This document shows positions 1 through 6,658 of a stretch of DNA of 9,003 nt, piece after piece. The DNA lies in assembly GCA_021789735.1 (NCBI GenBank), contig JAJYJB010000088.1, positions 1 to 9,003 of the forward strand, in the 5' to 3' direction. The stretch's first letter is position 1. Each line of letters begins with the position of its first letter. This stretch comes from Nitrospirota bacterium. GTDB taxonomy: Bacteria; Nitrospirota; Thermodesulfovibrionia; Thermodesulfovibrionales; JdFR-88. The notes beneath the pieces are model-generated. The model made no database searches. It was not told the DNA's origin and worked only from the letters and a program-made list of their open reading frames with translations. Made by a program: the position numbers and the translations under genes.

Positions 1-112
<112 letters not shown>

Positions 113-191
113 TTATCATGCCCTCCTGTCTCTCTTTTATGCCTCTAAAATGCTTTTGCTCAATGCGTCAAATACGAACCGCTTTCTAAAA

Positions 192-264
192 AGCCCATGA
201 CCGGGATCGAACCGGTGACCTCATCCTTACCAAGGATGTGCTCTGCCGACTGAGCTACATGGGC
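192..264 (-). tRNA. tRNA-Thr (anticodon GGT)
   Basis: A 73-nt cloverleaf reads from 264 down to 192. The acceptor arm GCCCATG pairs with CATGGGC, the anticodon loop is TTGGTAA (anticodon GGT) on a CATCC/GGATG stem, and the T-arm contains GGTTCGATCC. No CCA is encoded; the 3' end runs into a short T tract. It is the tRNA nearest to tuf, in the position of thrT in E. coli. Confidence 0.96.
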
Positions 265-317
265 ATCGATACCGCCCGCCGGGCTAGAGCCGGAAAATGC
301 CCAACCCGCACTTAATA

Positions 318-392
318 TGGAGCGGGAAACGGGATTCGAACCCGCGACCCTCAGCTTGGAAGGCTGACGCTCTACCACTGAGCTACTCCCGC
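318..392 (-). tRNA. tRNA-Gly (anticodon TCC)
   Basis: The cloverleaf reads from 392 to 321, with the sequence TCCA (discriminator plus CCA) at 321-318. The acceptor GCGGGAG pairs with TTCCCGC with one G-U pair. The anticodon loop is CTTCCAA (anticodon TCC) on a TCAGC/GCTGA stem, and the T-arm is GGTTCGAATCC. It is the only tRNA in this window with an encoded CCA, so the end was set at 318. It matches the glyT position of the E. coli thrU-tyrU-glyT-thrT-tufB array. Confidence 0.96.
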
Positions 393-411
393 TCAAACAG
401 AAAAAGCCAAA

Positions 412-455
412 AACAAAACAAAGCAAAAACTTCAAGCGGGCCTGCCCCGCCTGAA
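412..455 (-). terminator. Hairpin plus T-rich tail between tRNA-Tyr and tRNA-Gly
   Basis: Read on the minus strand, TTCAGGCGGG (455-446) and CCCGCTTGAA (440-431) form a 10-bp stem with one G-U pair around the 5-nt loop GCAGG. It is followed at once by GTTTTTGCTTTGTTTTG. On the plus strand the G-U pair becomes an A-C mismatch and there is no T tail, so the signal is oriented with the operon. It could be a partial terminator or attenuator inside the tRNA-tuf transcript, or a processing hairpin. Confidence 0.55.
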
Positions 456-475
456 AACACCGCCCGAAAAACAAG

Positions 476-557
476 TGGAGAGGGGAGGATTCGAACCTCC
501 GTAGGCTACGCCAACGGGTTTACAGCCCGTCCCCTTTAGCCACTCGGGAACCTCTCC
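476..557 (-). tRNA. tRNA-Tyr (anticodon GTA)
   Basis: An 82-nt class II tRNA reads from 557 to 476. The acceptor GGAGAGG pairs with CCTCTCC, with A as discriminator. The anticodon loop is CTGTAAA (anticodon GTA) on a CGGG-type stem, and there is a long variable arm, as expected for bacterial tRNA-Tyr. The T-arm contains GGTTCGAATCC. CCA is not encoded. Confidence 0.96.
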
Positions 558-574
558 TTGAAAAACCTTCATGA

Positions 575-647
575 AGCCACCGAAGGGAATCGAACCCCCG
601 ACCCGCTGATTACAAATCAGCTGCTCTGCCTGCTGAGCTACGGTGGC
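575..647 (-). tRNA. tRNA-Thr (anticodon TGT)
   Basis: A 73-nt cloverleaf reads from 647 to 575. The acceptor GCCACCG pairs with CGGTGGC, the anticodon loop is TTTGTAA (anticodon TGT) on a CTGAT/ATCAG stem, and the T-arm contains GGTTCGATTCC. CCA is not encoded. It is the first tRNA after the promoter, in the position of thrU in E. coli, and is 17 bases from tRNA-Tyr. Confidence 0.96.
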
Positions 648-692
648 TAGTGGCCTTTGGAACGCAAATCTCCCCTTTTTTATCAACCTATT

Positions 693-722
693 AATATAGG
701 GAATATATTATATGCCTGTCAA
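693..722 (-). promoter_or_regulatory. Promoter of the tRNA-tuf operon
   Basis: On the minus strand a perfect -35 box TTGACA (722-717) is followed after 18 bases by TATATT (698-693). The spacer is very AT-rich. The predicted transcription start lies about 40 bases before tRNA-Thr(TGT). It is placed in the gap after the rlmB stop codon, so the stable RNAs can be expressed independently of rlmB, although no clear terminator separates them. Confidence 0.7.
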
Positions 723-771
723 TCTTTAAATTCAAGAGATTTTTCGGGTCTGGGAGAAAATTCAGGGTTTT

Positions 772-1509
772 TTACGGCCGTTTACCGCTTCTTTGCCGCA
801 AAACCTCCGAAAGGAATATCCCTGCGCTAACGGAGACGTTCAGGGAGTCCACGCCCCGCATGGGTATGCTGAGCAGGTAATCGCACCTCTCTTCAACCAC
901 CCGCCTGAGCCCGGCCCCCTCGCTGCCAAAGACCAGCACGAGCGGCACCCGCAGGTCTGCCTCCCAGGGGGCCATCCCGCCCGCCAAGCTGGCCCCGGCG
1001 ACAACCAGCCCCATTTCCTTAAGCTGGTCAAGGGCGTACTTTATATTGGCCTCCCTGGATACCGGAAGGCTCCAGGCGGCCCCGGCCGAGGCCTTGAACG
1101 CCTCCGGAGTAAGCCCGGACTGGCGGTGTTTACCTATAATTATACCATGGGCGCCCAGCGCCAGCGCGCTCCGCATGATGGCGCCAAGGTTCCTGGGGTC
1201 CTCGACCCCGTCGAGCGCAACCAGAAGCGGCAGCTCGCCGCGCCCCCTGGCCGCCGAAACCATCTCCCCGGGGCTTTCAAAGGCCTTTTCCCGCACCCGT
1301 GCGGCCACCGACTGGTGGCCCTTGGGAAGCGCCTCGAAGAATGAGGGGGCCACCCGTTCCACCGGCACGCCCTGCCGCCCGGCAATGCTCAGGATCTGGG
1401 CGGCCTCCTCCCTCTTTGCGGACACAAAAACCCTTTTCACCACGCCCGCCCGGAGCGCCTCCAGCACCGGGTTCACCCCGTAGATCAGCATCCCTCCCTG
1501 CTTTTCCAT
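772..1509 (-). CDS. rlmB: 23S rRNA 2'-O-ribose methyltransferase RlmB-like (SpoU/TrmH family)
   Basis: This is a SAM-dependent SPOUT-class methyltransferase. RlmB methylates the 2'-OH of G2251 (E. coli numbering) in the 23S rRNA P-loop. At 245 aa it is close to the E. coli protein (243 aa). It has a small N-terminal substrate-binding domain (about 7-75) that starts with the family-typical MLIYGVNPVLEALRAG. The knotted catalytic domain has all three SpoU motifs: DPRNLGAIMRSA (104-115, with the catalytic Arg), FGSEGAGL (194-201) and IPMRGVDSLNVSVSAGI (215-231). The start is uncertain: the ATG at 1509 has no Shine-Dalgarno sequence, whereas the in-frame ATG at 1491 (MLIYG) follows GGGAGGG closely and matches the usual family start. 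It is upstream of, and on the same strand as, the tRNA-tuf operon. RlmB is more likely than TrmH (tRNA Gm18) because of the N-terminal domain. Confidence 0.9.
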   Translation of the reverse strand: MEKQGGMLIYGVNPVLEALRAGVVKRVFVSAKREEAAQILSIAGRQGVPVERVAPSFFEALPKGHQSVAARVREKAFESPGEMVSAARGRGELPLLVALDGVEDPRNLGAIMRSALALGAHGIIIGKHRQSGLTPEAFKASAGAAWSLPVSREANIKYALDQLKEMGLVVAGASLAGGMAPWEADLRVPLVLVFGSEGAGLRRVVEERCDYLLSIPMRGVDSLNVSVSAGIFLSEVLRQRSGKRP

Positions 1510-1544
1510 ACATGTAGAATAACATTAATCCAGGTGGGACCTCA

Positions 1545-1572
1545 TTGACAGGGCCAGGAGGGGTGATACAAT
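1545..1572 (+). promoter_or_regulatory. Upstream promoter P1 of the dnaJ-hspR-clpB operon
   Basis: A consensus -35 TTGACA (1545-1550) is followed after 16 bases by TACAAT (1567-1572). The predicted start is near 1579, about 90 bases before the dnaJ ATG. It lies outside the HAIR operator, so it might give basal expression, but RNA polymerase from here would still have to cross a bound HspR. The call comes from box matching only. Confidence 0.5.
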
Positions 1573-1611
1573 TTGCATGTAAAGTATCTTTAGCTTCGCT
1601 GCGTAATTTAA

Positions 1612-1632
1612 CTTGACACGGTTCGAATCAAG
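1612..1632 (+). promoter_or_regulatory. HAIR-type operator for HspR
   Basis: CTTGA (1612-1616) and TCAAG (1628-1632) are perfect inverted half-sites separated by 11 bases. This is the spacing of the HspR-associated inverted repeat consensus (CTTGAGT-N7-ACTCAAG); the two inner positions on each arm are not conserved here. The site covers the -35 box and the spacer of promoter P2, so bound HspR should block RNA polymerase. The hspR gene is in the operon that this promoter drives, which points to autoregulation. Confidence 0.75.
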
Positions 1633-1642
1633 ATAATATAAT
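1613..1642 (+). promoter_or_regulatory. HspR-controlled promoter P2 of the dnaJ-hspR-clpB operon
   Basis: TTGACA (1613-1618) and TATAAT (1637-1642), both perfect consensus, are spaced by 18 bases. The predicted start is about 1649, giving a leader of only about 18 bases with the Shine-Dalgarno sequence. The -35 box is part of the left HAIR arm. Boxes this strong fit a housekeeping-sigma promoter held off by a repressor rather than a heat-shock sigma factor promoter. Confidence 0.75.
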
Positions 1643-1666
1643 CGAAATAAAGAAAGGGTGACCAAA

Positions 1667-2773
1667 ATGGCGGCTGCGAAGGATTTTTACGGCATACTTG
1701 GAGTAGGGAAAAAGGCCACGGCCGATGAGATAAAGGCCGCATACCGCAAGCTCGCCAGGAAATACCACCCGGACCTGAACCCCGGAGACAAGACCTCGGA
1801 AGAGAAGTTCAAGGAAATAAACGAGGCCTATGCCGTCCTGAGCGATCCCAAGAAAAAAGAGCAGTACGACCGGGGGCCGGAGACGTTCGAATGGGCCGGG
1901 GCGGGCGCGGGCCCCGGATACGGGACAGGCTTCGGCACGGCCGGTGCGCCTGGCGGCGGCTATGAGTATGATTTCGGGTTCGGTGACATATTCTCGGAGC
2001 TTTTCGGGGGCGCGGGGGCGCGGCAGCGCATGGCGCCGCAAAAGGGCGCCGACCTCTACGCGGAGATGGAGGTGACATTCCAGGAGGCCTTTTCCGGCAC
2101 GACAAGGCAGGTGTCTTTAAGCAGGGAGGCGGTGTGCCCCGTGTGCGGCGGGACCGGGGCCACGGAGGTGGCCAAATGCCCCAGGTGCAAGGGCACGGGA
2201 AAAATGCAGACGAAAAGGGGTTTTTTCAGCACCATCCAGTCATGCCCTGAATGCGGCGGAACGGGCCAGAAAGCCGTGAAGCTCTGCCCTTCCTGCAAGG
2301 GTTCGGGCAAAAAGACAACCACAGAGACTATTTCAGTAAGGATACCGGCGGGGGTGGACAACGGCTCAATGCTCCGTCTGCGCGGGCTGGGCAATGCGGG
2401 CGTGGACGGAGGGCCGTCCGGAGACCTGCGTATAAAGGTAAAAGTGCAGCCGCATCCATTTTTCAGGCGGGAGGGAGAGAACATATACCTGGATGTGCCG
2501 GTGACCGTCGGGGAGGCTGCGCTGGGCGCAAAGATAGAGGTGCCCACTCCGGACGGAAAGGCCATAATGAAGCTGCCCGCGGGCACAGCCGGCAAGCAGA
2601 GGTTCAAGCTCAAGGGCAAGGGGTTTACTTCGCCCAAAGGCGGCAGGGGAAACCTGTACGTGGACATCAGCATAGTGCTGCCCAGGCACATAGGGGAGCG
2701 CGCCAGGGCGGCCCTCTCCGAGCTTGAGTCCGCCTACGGCGAAAGCCCCCGCAAGGACATTCTGAACCGATGA
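1667..2773 (+). CDS. dnaJ: Chaperone DnaJ (Hsp40, type I, zinc-finger)
   Basis: This is a co-chaperone that brings unfolded protein to DnaK and stimulates its ATPase. The protein is 368 aa from the ATG at 1667, chosen because GGTGA (1657-1661) sits five bases upstream; an in-frame GTG at 1658 would add three residues but overlaps that ribosome binding site. A J domain spans about 6-68 with the HPD motif at 34-36, followed by a short Gly/Phe region (about 78-117). Four zinc-binding CxxCxGxG repeats start at Cys157, Cys171, Cys193 and Cys207; the loop between the first two is shorter than in E. coli DnaJ. Two C-terminal beta-sandwich domains follow, so this is a full DnaJ and not a CbpA-like protein without zinc. 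It is the first gene of the HspR-controlled operon, and its stop overlaps the hspR start (ATGA). DnaK and GrpE are not in the window. Confidence 0.95.
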   Translation: MAAAKDFYGILGVGKKATADEIKAAYRKLARKYHPDLNPGDKTSEEKFKEINEAYAVLSDPKKKEQYDRGPETFEWAGAGAGPGYGTGFGTAGAPGGGYEYDFGFGDIFSELFGGAGARQRMAPQKGADLYAEMEVTFQEAFSGTTRQVSLSREAVCPVCGGTGATEVAKCPRCKGTGKMQTKRGFFSTIQSCPECGGTGQKAVKLCPSCKGSGKKTTTETISVRIPAGVDNGSMLRLRGLGNAGVDGGPSGDLRIKVKVQPHPFFRREGENIYLDVPVTVGEAALGAKIEVPTPDGKAIMKLPAGTAGKQRFKLKGKGFTSPKGGRGNLYVDISIVLPRHIGERARAALSELESAYGESPRKDILNR

Positions 2774-3156
2774 AAAAGGAAAAGGAGCAGCCCCTTTATA
2801 TGATAAGCGTTGTGGCCCGGATGCTCCACGTACATCCGCAGACGCTGCGCATGTACGAGAGGGAGGGCTTTATCCACCCGACCAGGACCAGCAAGCAGCG
2901 GCTCTACTCGGAAAGCGATGTGGAGCGTATCGGCCTGATCCTGAGGCTCACCAGGGAGATGGGGGTGAACAAGGCGGGGGTGGAGATCATCCTGCGCATG
3001 AGGGAGCGCATCGAGGGGCTGCAAGGCGAGATGTGGCGGATGATGGAGCACCTCGAAAACGGGTTCCGCGACGACTTTGAAAAGAGGATCAGGCAGATGT
3101 TTTTTTCAGGTGAACGCCCGAAAAGCGGCAACAGGTCCGATGATGATGAAGAGTGA
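2770..3156 (+). CDS. hspR: Heat-shock repressor HspR (MerR-type HTH)
   Basis: This is a DNA-binding repressor of chaperone genes that recognises HAIR inverted repeats; in actinobacteria and Helicobacter, DnaK or other chaperones modulate it. The 128-aa protein has a MerR-type winged helix-turn-helix from about residue 10 to 80, with [20 protein letters not shown] as the helix-turn-helix and [14 protein letters not shown] as the wing and following helix. These are the hallmark HspR pattern (ISVVA...HPQTLR.YER.G...P.RT...RLYS..DVE). A helical segment (about 78-110) probably makes the dimer. The C terminus is acidic (SDDDEE), with no Cys-rich effector site, so it is not a metal-sensing MerR. The start overlaps the dnaJ stop by four bases, implying translational coupling. 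A HAIR element at 1612-1632 upstream of the operon strongly supports the assignment. Confidence 0.88.
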   Translation: MKKEKEQPLYMISVVARMLHVHPQTLRMYEREGFIHPTRTSKQRLYSESDVERIGLILRLTREMGVNKAGVEIILRMRERIEGLQGEMWRMMEHLENGFRDDFEKRIRQMFFSGERPKSGNRSDDDEE

Positions 3157-3177
3157 AAGGCAGGAGACAAAAGGATC

Positions 3178-5847
3178 ATGAGAATGGACAAACTGACTTA
3201 CAAATCGCAGGAGGCCATGGCCGAAAGCCAGAGGATCGCAGAGGGCAAGGGCAATCAGGAGCTTCAGCCCGAGCACCTGCTTCTGGCCCTGCTTGCGGAC
3301 GAGGAAGGGCTCGCTGTCCAGATACTGGGCCGCATCGGCGTTGACGTCAAAGCGCTTGCGGCAGACGTCGAAAAGATAGTGGACAGGTTCCCCAAGGCCT
3401 CGGGCGCAACGCCGCTTGGGCAGTTCTATGCATCGGCCAGGCTCAAGGACGTCCTGGAGAAAGCCATGCGGCAGGCCACCCACCTCACAGACGAGTTCGT
3501 GAGCGTGGAGCACCTGCTTTACGCCATAGCCGAAGAAGGCGGCCCCGGGGCGCAGGCGCTTTCGGCCAGGGGCGCAACCACGGACAGCATCCTGGCCTCT
3601 GTGCAGGAGATAAGAGGCACCCAGAAGGTCACCGACCAGAACCCCGAGGACAAGTACCAGGCGCTGGACCGCTACGGCAGGGACCTGACAGAGCTGGCCA
3701 GGAAAGGCAAGCTGGACCCCGTGATAGGGAGGGACGAGGAGATACGCCGCCTGATACAGGTGCTCTCAAGGAGGACCAAGAACAACCCGGTGCTCATCGG
3801 AGACCCGGGGGTTGGCAAGACCGCCATTGTGGACGGACTGGCCCAGCGCATAGTCCAGGGCGACGTGCCGGAGACCCTGAGGGACAAAAAAGCGGTGGCC
3901 CTGGACATGGGGGCGCTCATCGCCGGGGCAAAGTACAGGGGCGAGTTCGAGGAGCGGCTCAAGGCCGTCCTCAAGGAGATCGAGCAGGCAAGCGGCAAGG
4001 TCATCCTGTTCATAGACGAGATGCACACGCTAGTTGGGGCAGGCGCGGCCGAGGGCGCGATGGACGCCTCCAATATGCTGAAGCCCGCCCTTGCCAGGGG
4101 AGAGCTGCGGTGCATCGGGGCCACCACGGTGAACGAATACCGGAAATACATAGAGAAGGACCCCGCCTTTGAAAGGAGGTTTCAGCCCATATTGGTGAAG
4201 GAGCCAAGCCCGGAGGACACGATCTCCATCCTGCGGGGCCTCAAGGAGCGGTATGAGGTGCACCACGGGGTAAAGATAAAGGACGACGCGCTCGTTGCCG
4301 CGGCTGTGCTTTCGGACAGGTACATCACCGACAGGTTCCTTCCCGACAAGGCGATCGACCTGATAGACGAGGCGGCCTCGAAGCTGCGCATGGAGATAGA
4401 CAGCATGCCGGTGGAACTGGATGAGGTGGAACGCAAGATAAGGCAGCTTGAGATAGAAAAACAGGGGATGCTCAAGGACGGCTCCGAGGAGTCCAGGAAA
4501 CGGCTTGAAGGCATACAGCGCGAGATCGCTGAGCTTACGGAGAAGAAAAACCGCCTGCGCTCGCAGTGGATGGGCGAAAAGGAGGTCATCTCCCGCATAC
4601 GTGAGATAAAGGAGGAGACAGAGGCAAAGCGCATAGAGGCCGAGCGTGCCGAACGCGAGGGCAACCTGGGACGCGCGGCGGAGCTCAAATACGGCACCCT
4701 GCTTGAGCTGGCAAAACAGCTTGACTCGGAGACGAAAAAGCTCGAGAAGGTGCAGACCAAGCGGAAGATGCTGAAGGAAGTGGTGGACGAGGAGGACGTG
4801 GCGCAGGTCGTCTCCAAGTGGACGGGGGTGCCGGTCTCAAGGATGCTCGAAACCGAGGTGCAGAAGCTCCTTAAGATGGAGGAGCGCCTGCGCCTGCGTG
4901 TGGTAGGGCAGGACGAGGCCATCTCCGCCATATCTAACGCGGTGCGCAGGGCGAGGGCCGGAGTGCAGGACCCGAACCGCCCGATAGGCTCGTTCATATT
5001 CCTTGGCCCGACCGGAGTGGGCAAGACTGAGCTTGCCAAGGCGCTGGCCGAGTTCCTCTTTGATGACGAAGGCGCCATGGTGCGCATAGACATGTCCGAG
5101 TACCAGGAAAGGCACACGGTGTCCCGGCTCATAGGGGCGCCTCCGGGCTATGTGGGGTACGAGGAAGGCGGGCAGCTCACGGAGGCCGTCCGCCGGAAGC
5201 CGTATTCCGTCCTGCTCTTTGACGAGATAGAGAAGGCGCACCCGGAGGTCTTCAACATCATGCTCCAGATACTGGATGACGGGCGCCTCACGGACGGCCA
5301 CGGGCGCGTCGTGGACTTCAGGAACACGGTGATAATACTTACCTCGAACATCGGCAGCGTCCACATACAGGAGCTGCTAGAGGAGCGCAGGAAAAGGCCG
5401 CGCGTCTACTGGGGCCCTCCCGGAGAGAACGAGGAAGACCTCAAGAACAAGATACTCCAGGACCTGAAGGCAAACTTCAAGCCCGAGTTCTTGAACAGGA
5501 TAGATGAGATAATCATCTTCAACCCGCTCACCGAGGAACTGCTCAGGCAGATAGTGGACATCCAGGTGGACCTGATGAAGCGCTACCTGACCGCCAAGGG
5601 CCTGGACATCGTCCTTACCGAGCGGGCAAAAAAGAAGCTGGCCGAGATCGGGTTTGACCCTGTGTACGGCGCCAGGCCGCTCAAGAGGGCCATACAGCGC
5701 GAGGTGATGAACCCTCTGGCCACAAAACTCCTTGAAGGCGTGTTCAAGGAGGGCGATCTCGTGGAGGTGGACGCCGGCAAGGCAGGCGCCTTGACGCTCC
5801 GCCCCAAGAAGACGGAAAAGGCCGAGACGGTGGAGGCCGCGGGCTGA
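3178..5847 (+). CDS. clpB: ATP-dependent disaggregase ClpB (Hsp100)
   Basis: ClpB is a hexameric AAA+ machine that threads aggregated proteins through its pore together with DnaK/DnaJ. It has 889 aa; E. coli ClpB has 857. A Clp N domain (about 1-145) is followed by AAA module 1 with Walker A GDPGVGKT (208-215), Walker B FIDE (278-281) and arginine fingers ERRF (332-335). The coiled-coil middle domain lies at about 405-540, which separates ClpB from ClpA or ClpC. AAA module 2 has Walker A GPTGVGKT (610-617), Walker B LFDE (680-683) and the [11 protein letters not shown] sensor-2 region. The start MRMDKLTYK aligns with E. coli MRLDRLTNK, favouring ATG 3178 over 3184; AGGAG at 3162-3166 and AAAGG nearer the start both precede it. 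Oddities are about 13 extra residues near 736-752 and a charged C-terminal tail. It lies 21 bases after hspR in the same operon. Confidence 0.97.
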   Translation: MRMDKLTYKSQEAMAESQRIAEGKGNQELQPEHLLLALLADEEGLAVQILGRIGVDVKALAADVEKIVDRFPKASGATPLGQFYASARLKDVLEKAMRQATHLTDEFVSVEHLLYAIAEEGGPGAQALSARGATTDSILASVQEIRGTQKVTDQNPEDKYQALDRYGRDLTELARKGKLDPVIGRDEEIRRLIQVLSRRTKNNPVLIGDPGVGKTAIVDGLAQRIVQGDVPETLRDKKAVALDMGALIAGAKYRGEFEERLKAVLKEIEQASGKVILFIDEMHTLVGAGAAEGAMDASNMLKPALARGELRCIGATTVNEYRKYIEKDPAFERRFQPILVKEPSPEDTISILRGLKERYEVHHGVKIKDDALVAAAVLSDRYITDRFLPDKAIDLIDEAASKLRMEIDSMPVELDEVERKIRQLEIEKQGMLKDGSEESRKRLEGIQREIAELTEKKNRLRSQWMGEKEVISRIREIKEETEAKRIEAERAEREGNLGRAAELKYGTLLELAKQLDSETKKLEKVQTKRKMLKEVVDEEDVAQVVSKWTGVPVSRMLETEVQKLLKMEERLRLRVVGQDEAISAISNAVRRARAGVQDPNRPIGSFIFLGPTGVGKTELAKALAEFLFDDEGAMVRIDMSEYQERHTVSRLIGAPPGYVGYEEGGQLTEAVRRKPYSVLLFDEIEKAHPEVFNIMLQILDDGRLTDGHGRVVDFRNTVIILTSNIGSVHIQELLEERRKRPRVYWGPPGENEEDLKNKILQDLKANFKPEFLNRIDEIIIFNPLTEELLRQIVDIQVDLMKRYLTAKGLDIVLTERAKKKLAEIGFDPVYGARPLKRAIQREVMNPLATKLLEGVFKEGDLVEVDAGKAGALTLRPKKTEKAETVEAAG

Positions 5848-5863
5848 CAAAAGCCTTATCAGG

Positions 5864-5901
5864 AAAAGACAAGGGGGGCAAGCAGCCCCCCCTTGTCTTT
5901 T
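5864..5901 (+). terminator. Intrinsic terminator after clpB
   Basis: A perfect 15-bp stem joins AAAAGACAAGGGGGG (5864-5878) to CCCCCCTTGTCTTTT (5887-5901) around an 8-nt loop, starting 16 bases after the clpB stop. T residues form the end of the stem and continue as CATTT. The A-rich start means the reverse strand also ends in T residues, so it may act in both directions. It closes the dnaJ-hspR-clpB operon. Confidence 0.9.
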
Positions 5902-5936
5902 CATTTGATGATGCCCTTTTAGCCGTGGACTGACCG

Positions 5937-5965
5937 GCATGGGTAAGTTTTTTGCGCTCCCATGC
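5937..5965. repeat. Short inverted repeat between clpB and tRNA-Leu
   Basis: GCATGGG (5937-5943) and CCCATGC (5959-5965) are perfect 7-bp inverted arms around a 15-base loop that contains a run of six T. It could be a weak hairpin or a protein site; no function is evident. Confidence 0.3.
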
Positions 5966-6003
5966 ACAACAGGCCGGGCCGGGGAAGAAGAACCTGGCCT
6001 CTC

Positions 6004-6031
6004 TTTACCTGCGCATCCGAAAGATGATAAT
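6004..6031 (+). promoter_or_regulatory. Promoter of tRNA-Leu
   Basis: TTTACC (6004-6009) and GATAAT (6026-6031) are 16 bases apart and would start transcription near 6038, four bases before the mature tRNA. An overlapping TATAAT occurs at 6031-6036 but lacks a good -35 box at the right distance. The upstream terminator at 5864-5901 means the tRNA needs its own promoter. Confidence 0.5.
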
Positions 6032-6041
6032 ATAATTGTCA

Positions 6042-6125
6042 GCCGAAGTGGCGGAACTGGCAGACGCGCTAGGTTCAGGGTCTAGTGGGGGAAACCTCGT
6101 GGGGGTTCAAATCCCCCCTTCGGCA
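6042..6125 (+). tRNA. tRNA-Leu (anticodon CAG)
   Basis: This is an 84-nt class II tRNA. The acceptor GCCGAAG pairs with CTTCGGC, followed by discriminator A at 6125. The D-arm has TGGCGGAACTGGCAGACGCG, as is typical of tRNA-Leu. The anticodon loop TTCAGGG (anticodon CAG) sits on a CTAGG/TCTAG stem, the variable arm is long, and the T-arm contains GGTTCAAATCC. CCA is not encoded. It stands alone as a single-gene unit. Confidence 0.96.
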
Positions 6126-6549
6126 TTTTAAATCCCTTTAAAGTGAATAAATTAGCTTCTCGATACCCCTCTCTTGCCCTTGCTCTGGAAACAGATTGTG
6201 CTTTTCACATCGGGTTTCAATCTCCGCATTTTTGTTGCCCGGAGGGCTTGGTTTGTTCAGTTTGCTCGTTTGTTCACGGTCCCGGACTTCGCAGCCAATG
6301 CCCTGGGCTCTCTTCTATTCTCCGGAGTCCGTTTGTTTTCGCTTGAAACATGGCCTCATCCAAAAATTTGGCGCGATCAACAATCCGTCCAGTAACTCGC
6401 GCTGAGCAAGACGCTTTGAATCATGCGGAGTATGCCCTCAATTTTTCCTGTTTGGACAGCTAGGATCGTGGCGATTCCTGGTAGAACTCTAGAACCGAAC
6501 ATGCGACCCCTTTTTCTTTTCTTCTAGCCAAATTGCCGCTATGCTTGAA
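6126..6549. other. Intergenic stretch without a recognisable gene
   Basis: Only short frames without ribosome binding sites or family motifs occur here. Base composition looks richer in A and T than the neighbouring genes. Visible structure is limited to a 9-bp inverted repeat CGGACTTCG / CGGAGTCCG (6283-6291 and 6323-6331, one G-T pair), GTTTGTT motifs at 6251, 6268 and 6331, and a pyrimidine-rich tract at 6507-6525. It could be decayed sequence or hold an untranslated RNA; I see no proof of either. Confidence 0.4.
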
Positions 6550-6578
6550 TTGACGGATTTGCAATTTATTCGTATACT
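6550..6578 (+). promoter_or_regulatory. Promoter upstream of small ORF and double-cubane operon
   Basis: TTGACG (6550-6555) and TATACT (6573-6578) are separated by the ideal 17 bases, in an AT-rich setting. The predicted start is near 6585, about 26 bases before the small ORF and about 377 bases before the double-cubane protein gene. I found no better promoter closer to that gene and no clear terminator in between, so this may drive the whole unit. Confidence 0.6.
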
Positions 6579-6610
6579 GAAACAGATTCTTTCTGAAAGG
6601 AGGTGGACAG

Positions 6611-6658
6611 ATGTTCGCCCATTTCATGCCGGGGCTTTTTAAAGCCGCGTTTGGCTGA
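6611..6658 (+). CDS. Putative 15-residue peptide MFAHFMPGLFKAAFG
   Basis: This short frame is taken seriously because of its signals: a near-consensus promoter (6550-6578) and an almost ideal Shine-Dalgarno sequence AAAGGAGGTG (6596-6605), with seven bases between GGAGG and ATG. The peptide has four Phe in 15 residues, one Lys and no acidic residue, and is hydrophobic, so it could act as a leader peptide, a membrane-active peptide, or the start of a longer product. The stop is TGA; the same frame stays open for 29 more codons to another TGA at 6746-6748. I do not recognise a family. It precedes the double-cubane operon, separated by a 303-base leader. Confidence 0.4.
   Translation: MFAHFMPGLFKAAFG

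Noticed and set aside
160..686. Protein-like frames of 80-104 codons across the tRNA cluster
   Set aside because: They translate tRNA genes (for example GIRTP/SNPVSRS-like strings from T-arms) and are not genes.
1658..1666. GTG start adding three residues to DnaJ
   Set aside because: It lies within the GGTGA ribosome binding site of the ATG at 1667, which also gives the usual short DnaJ N terminus.
4182..5132. Long open frame of 316 codons on the minus strand inside clpB
   Set aside because: It is antisense to a fully conserved ClpB, very Ser-rich from complement codon bias, and has no family motif.
6042..6125. tRNA-Leu as an integration site for a mobile element
   Set aside because: No copy of the tRNA 3' end, integrase or transposase is seen in the following bases, so there is no evidence of an island boundary.
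6218..6226. GTTTCAATC, which resembles the end of some CRISPR repeats
   Set aside because: It occurs only once with no regularly spaced copies, so it is not an array.
6143..6405. Three overlapping plus-strand frames of 67-73 codons after tRNA-Leu
   Set aside because: They occupy different frames over the same bases, lack ribosome binding sites and look like chance translations of AT-richer DNA.
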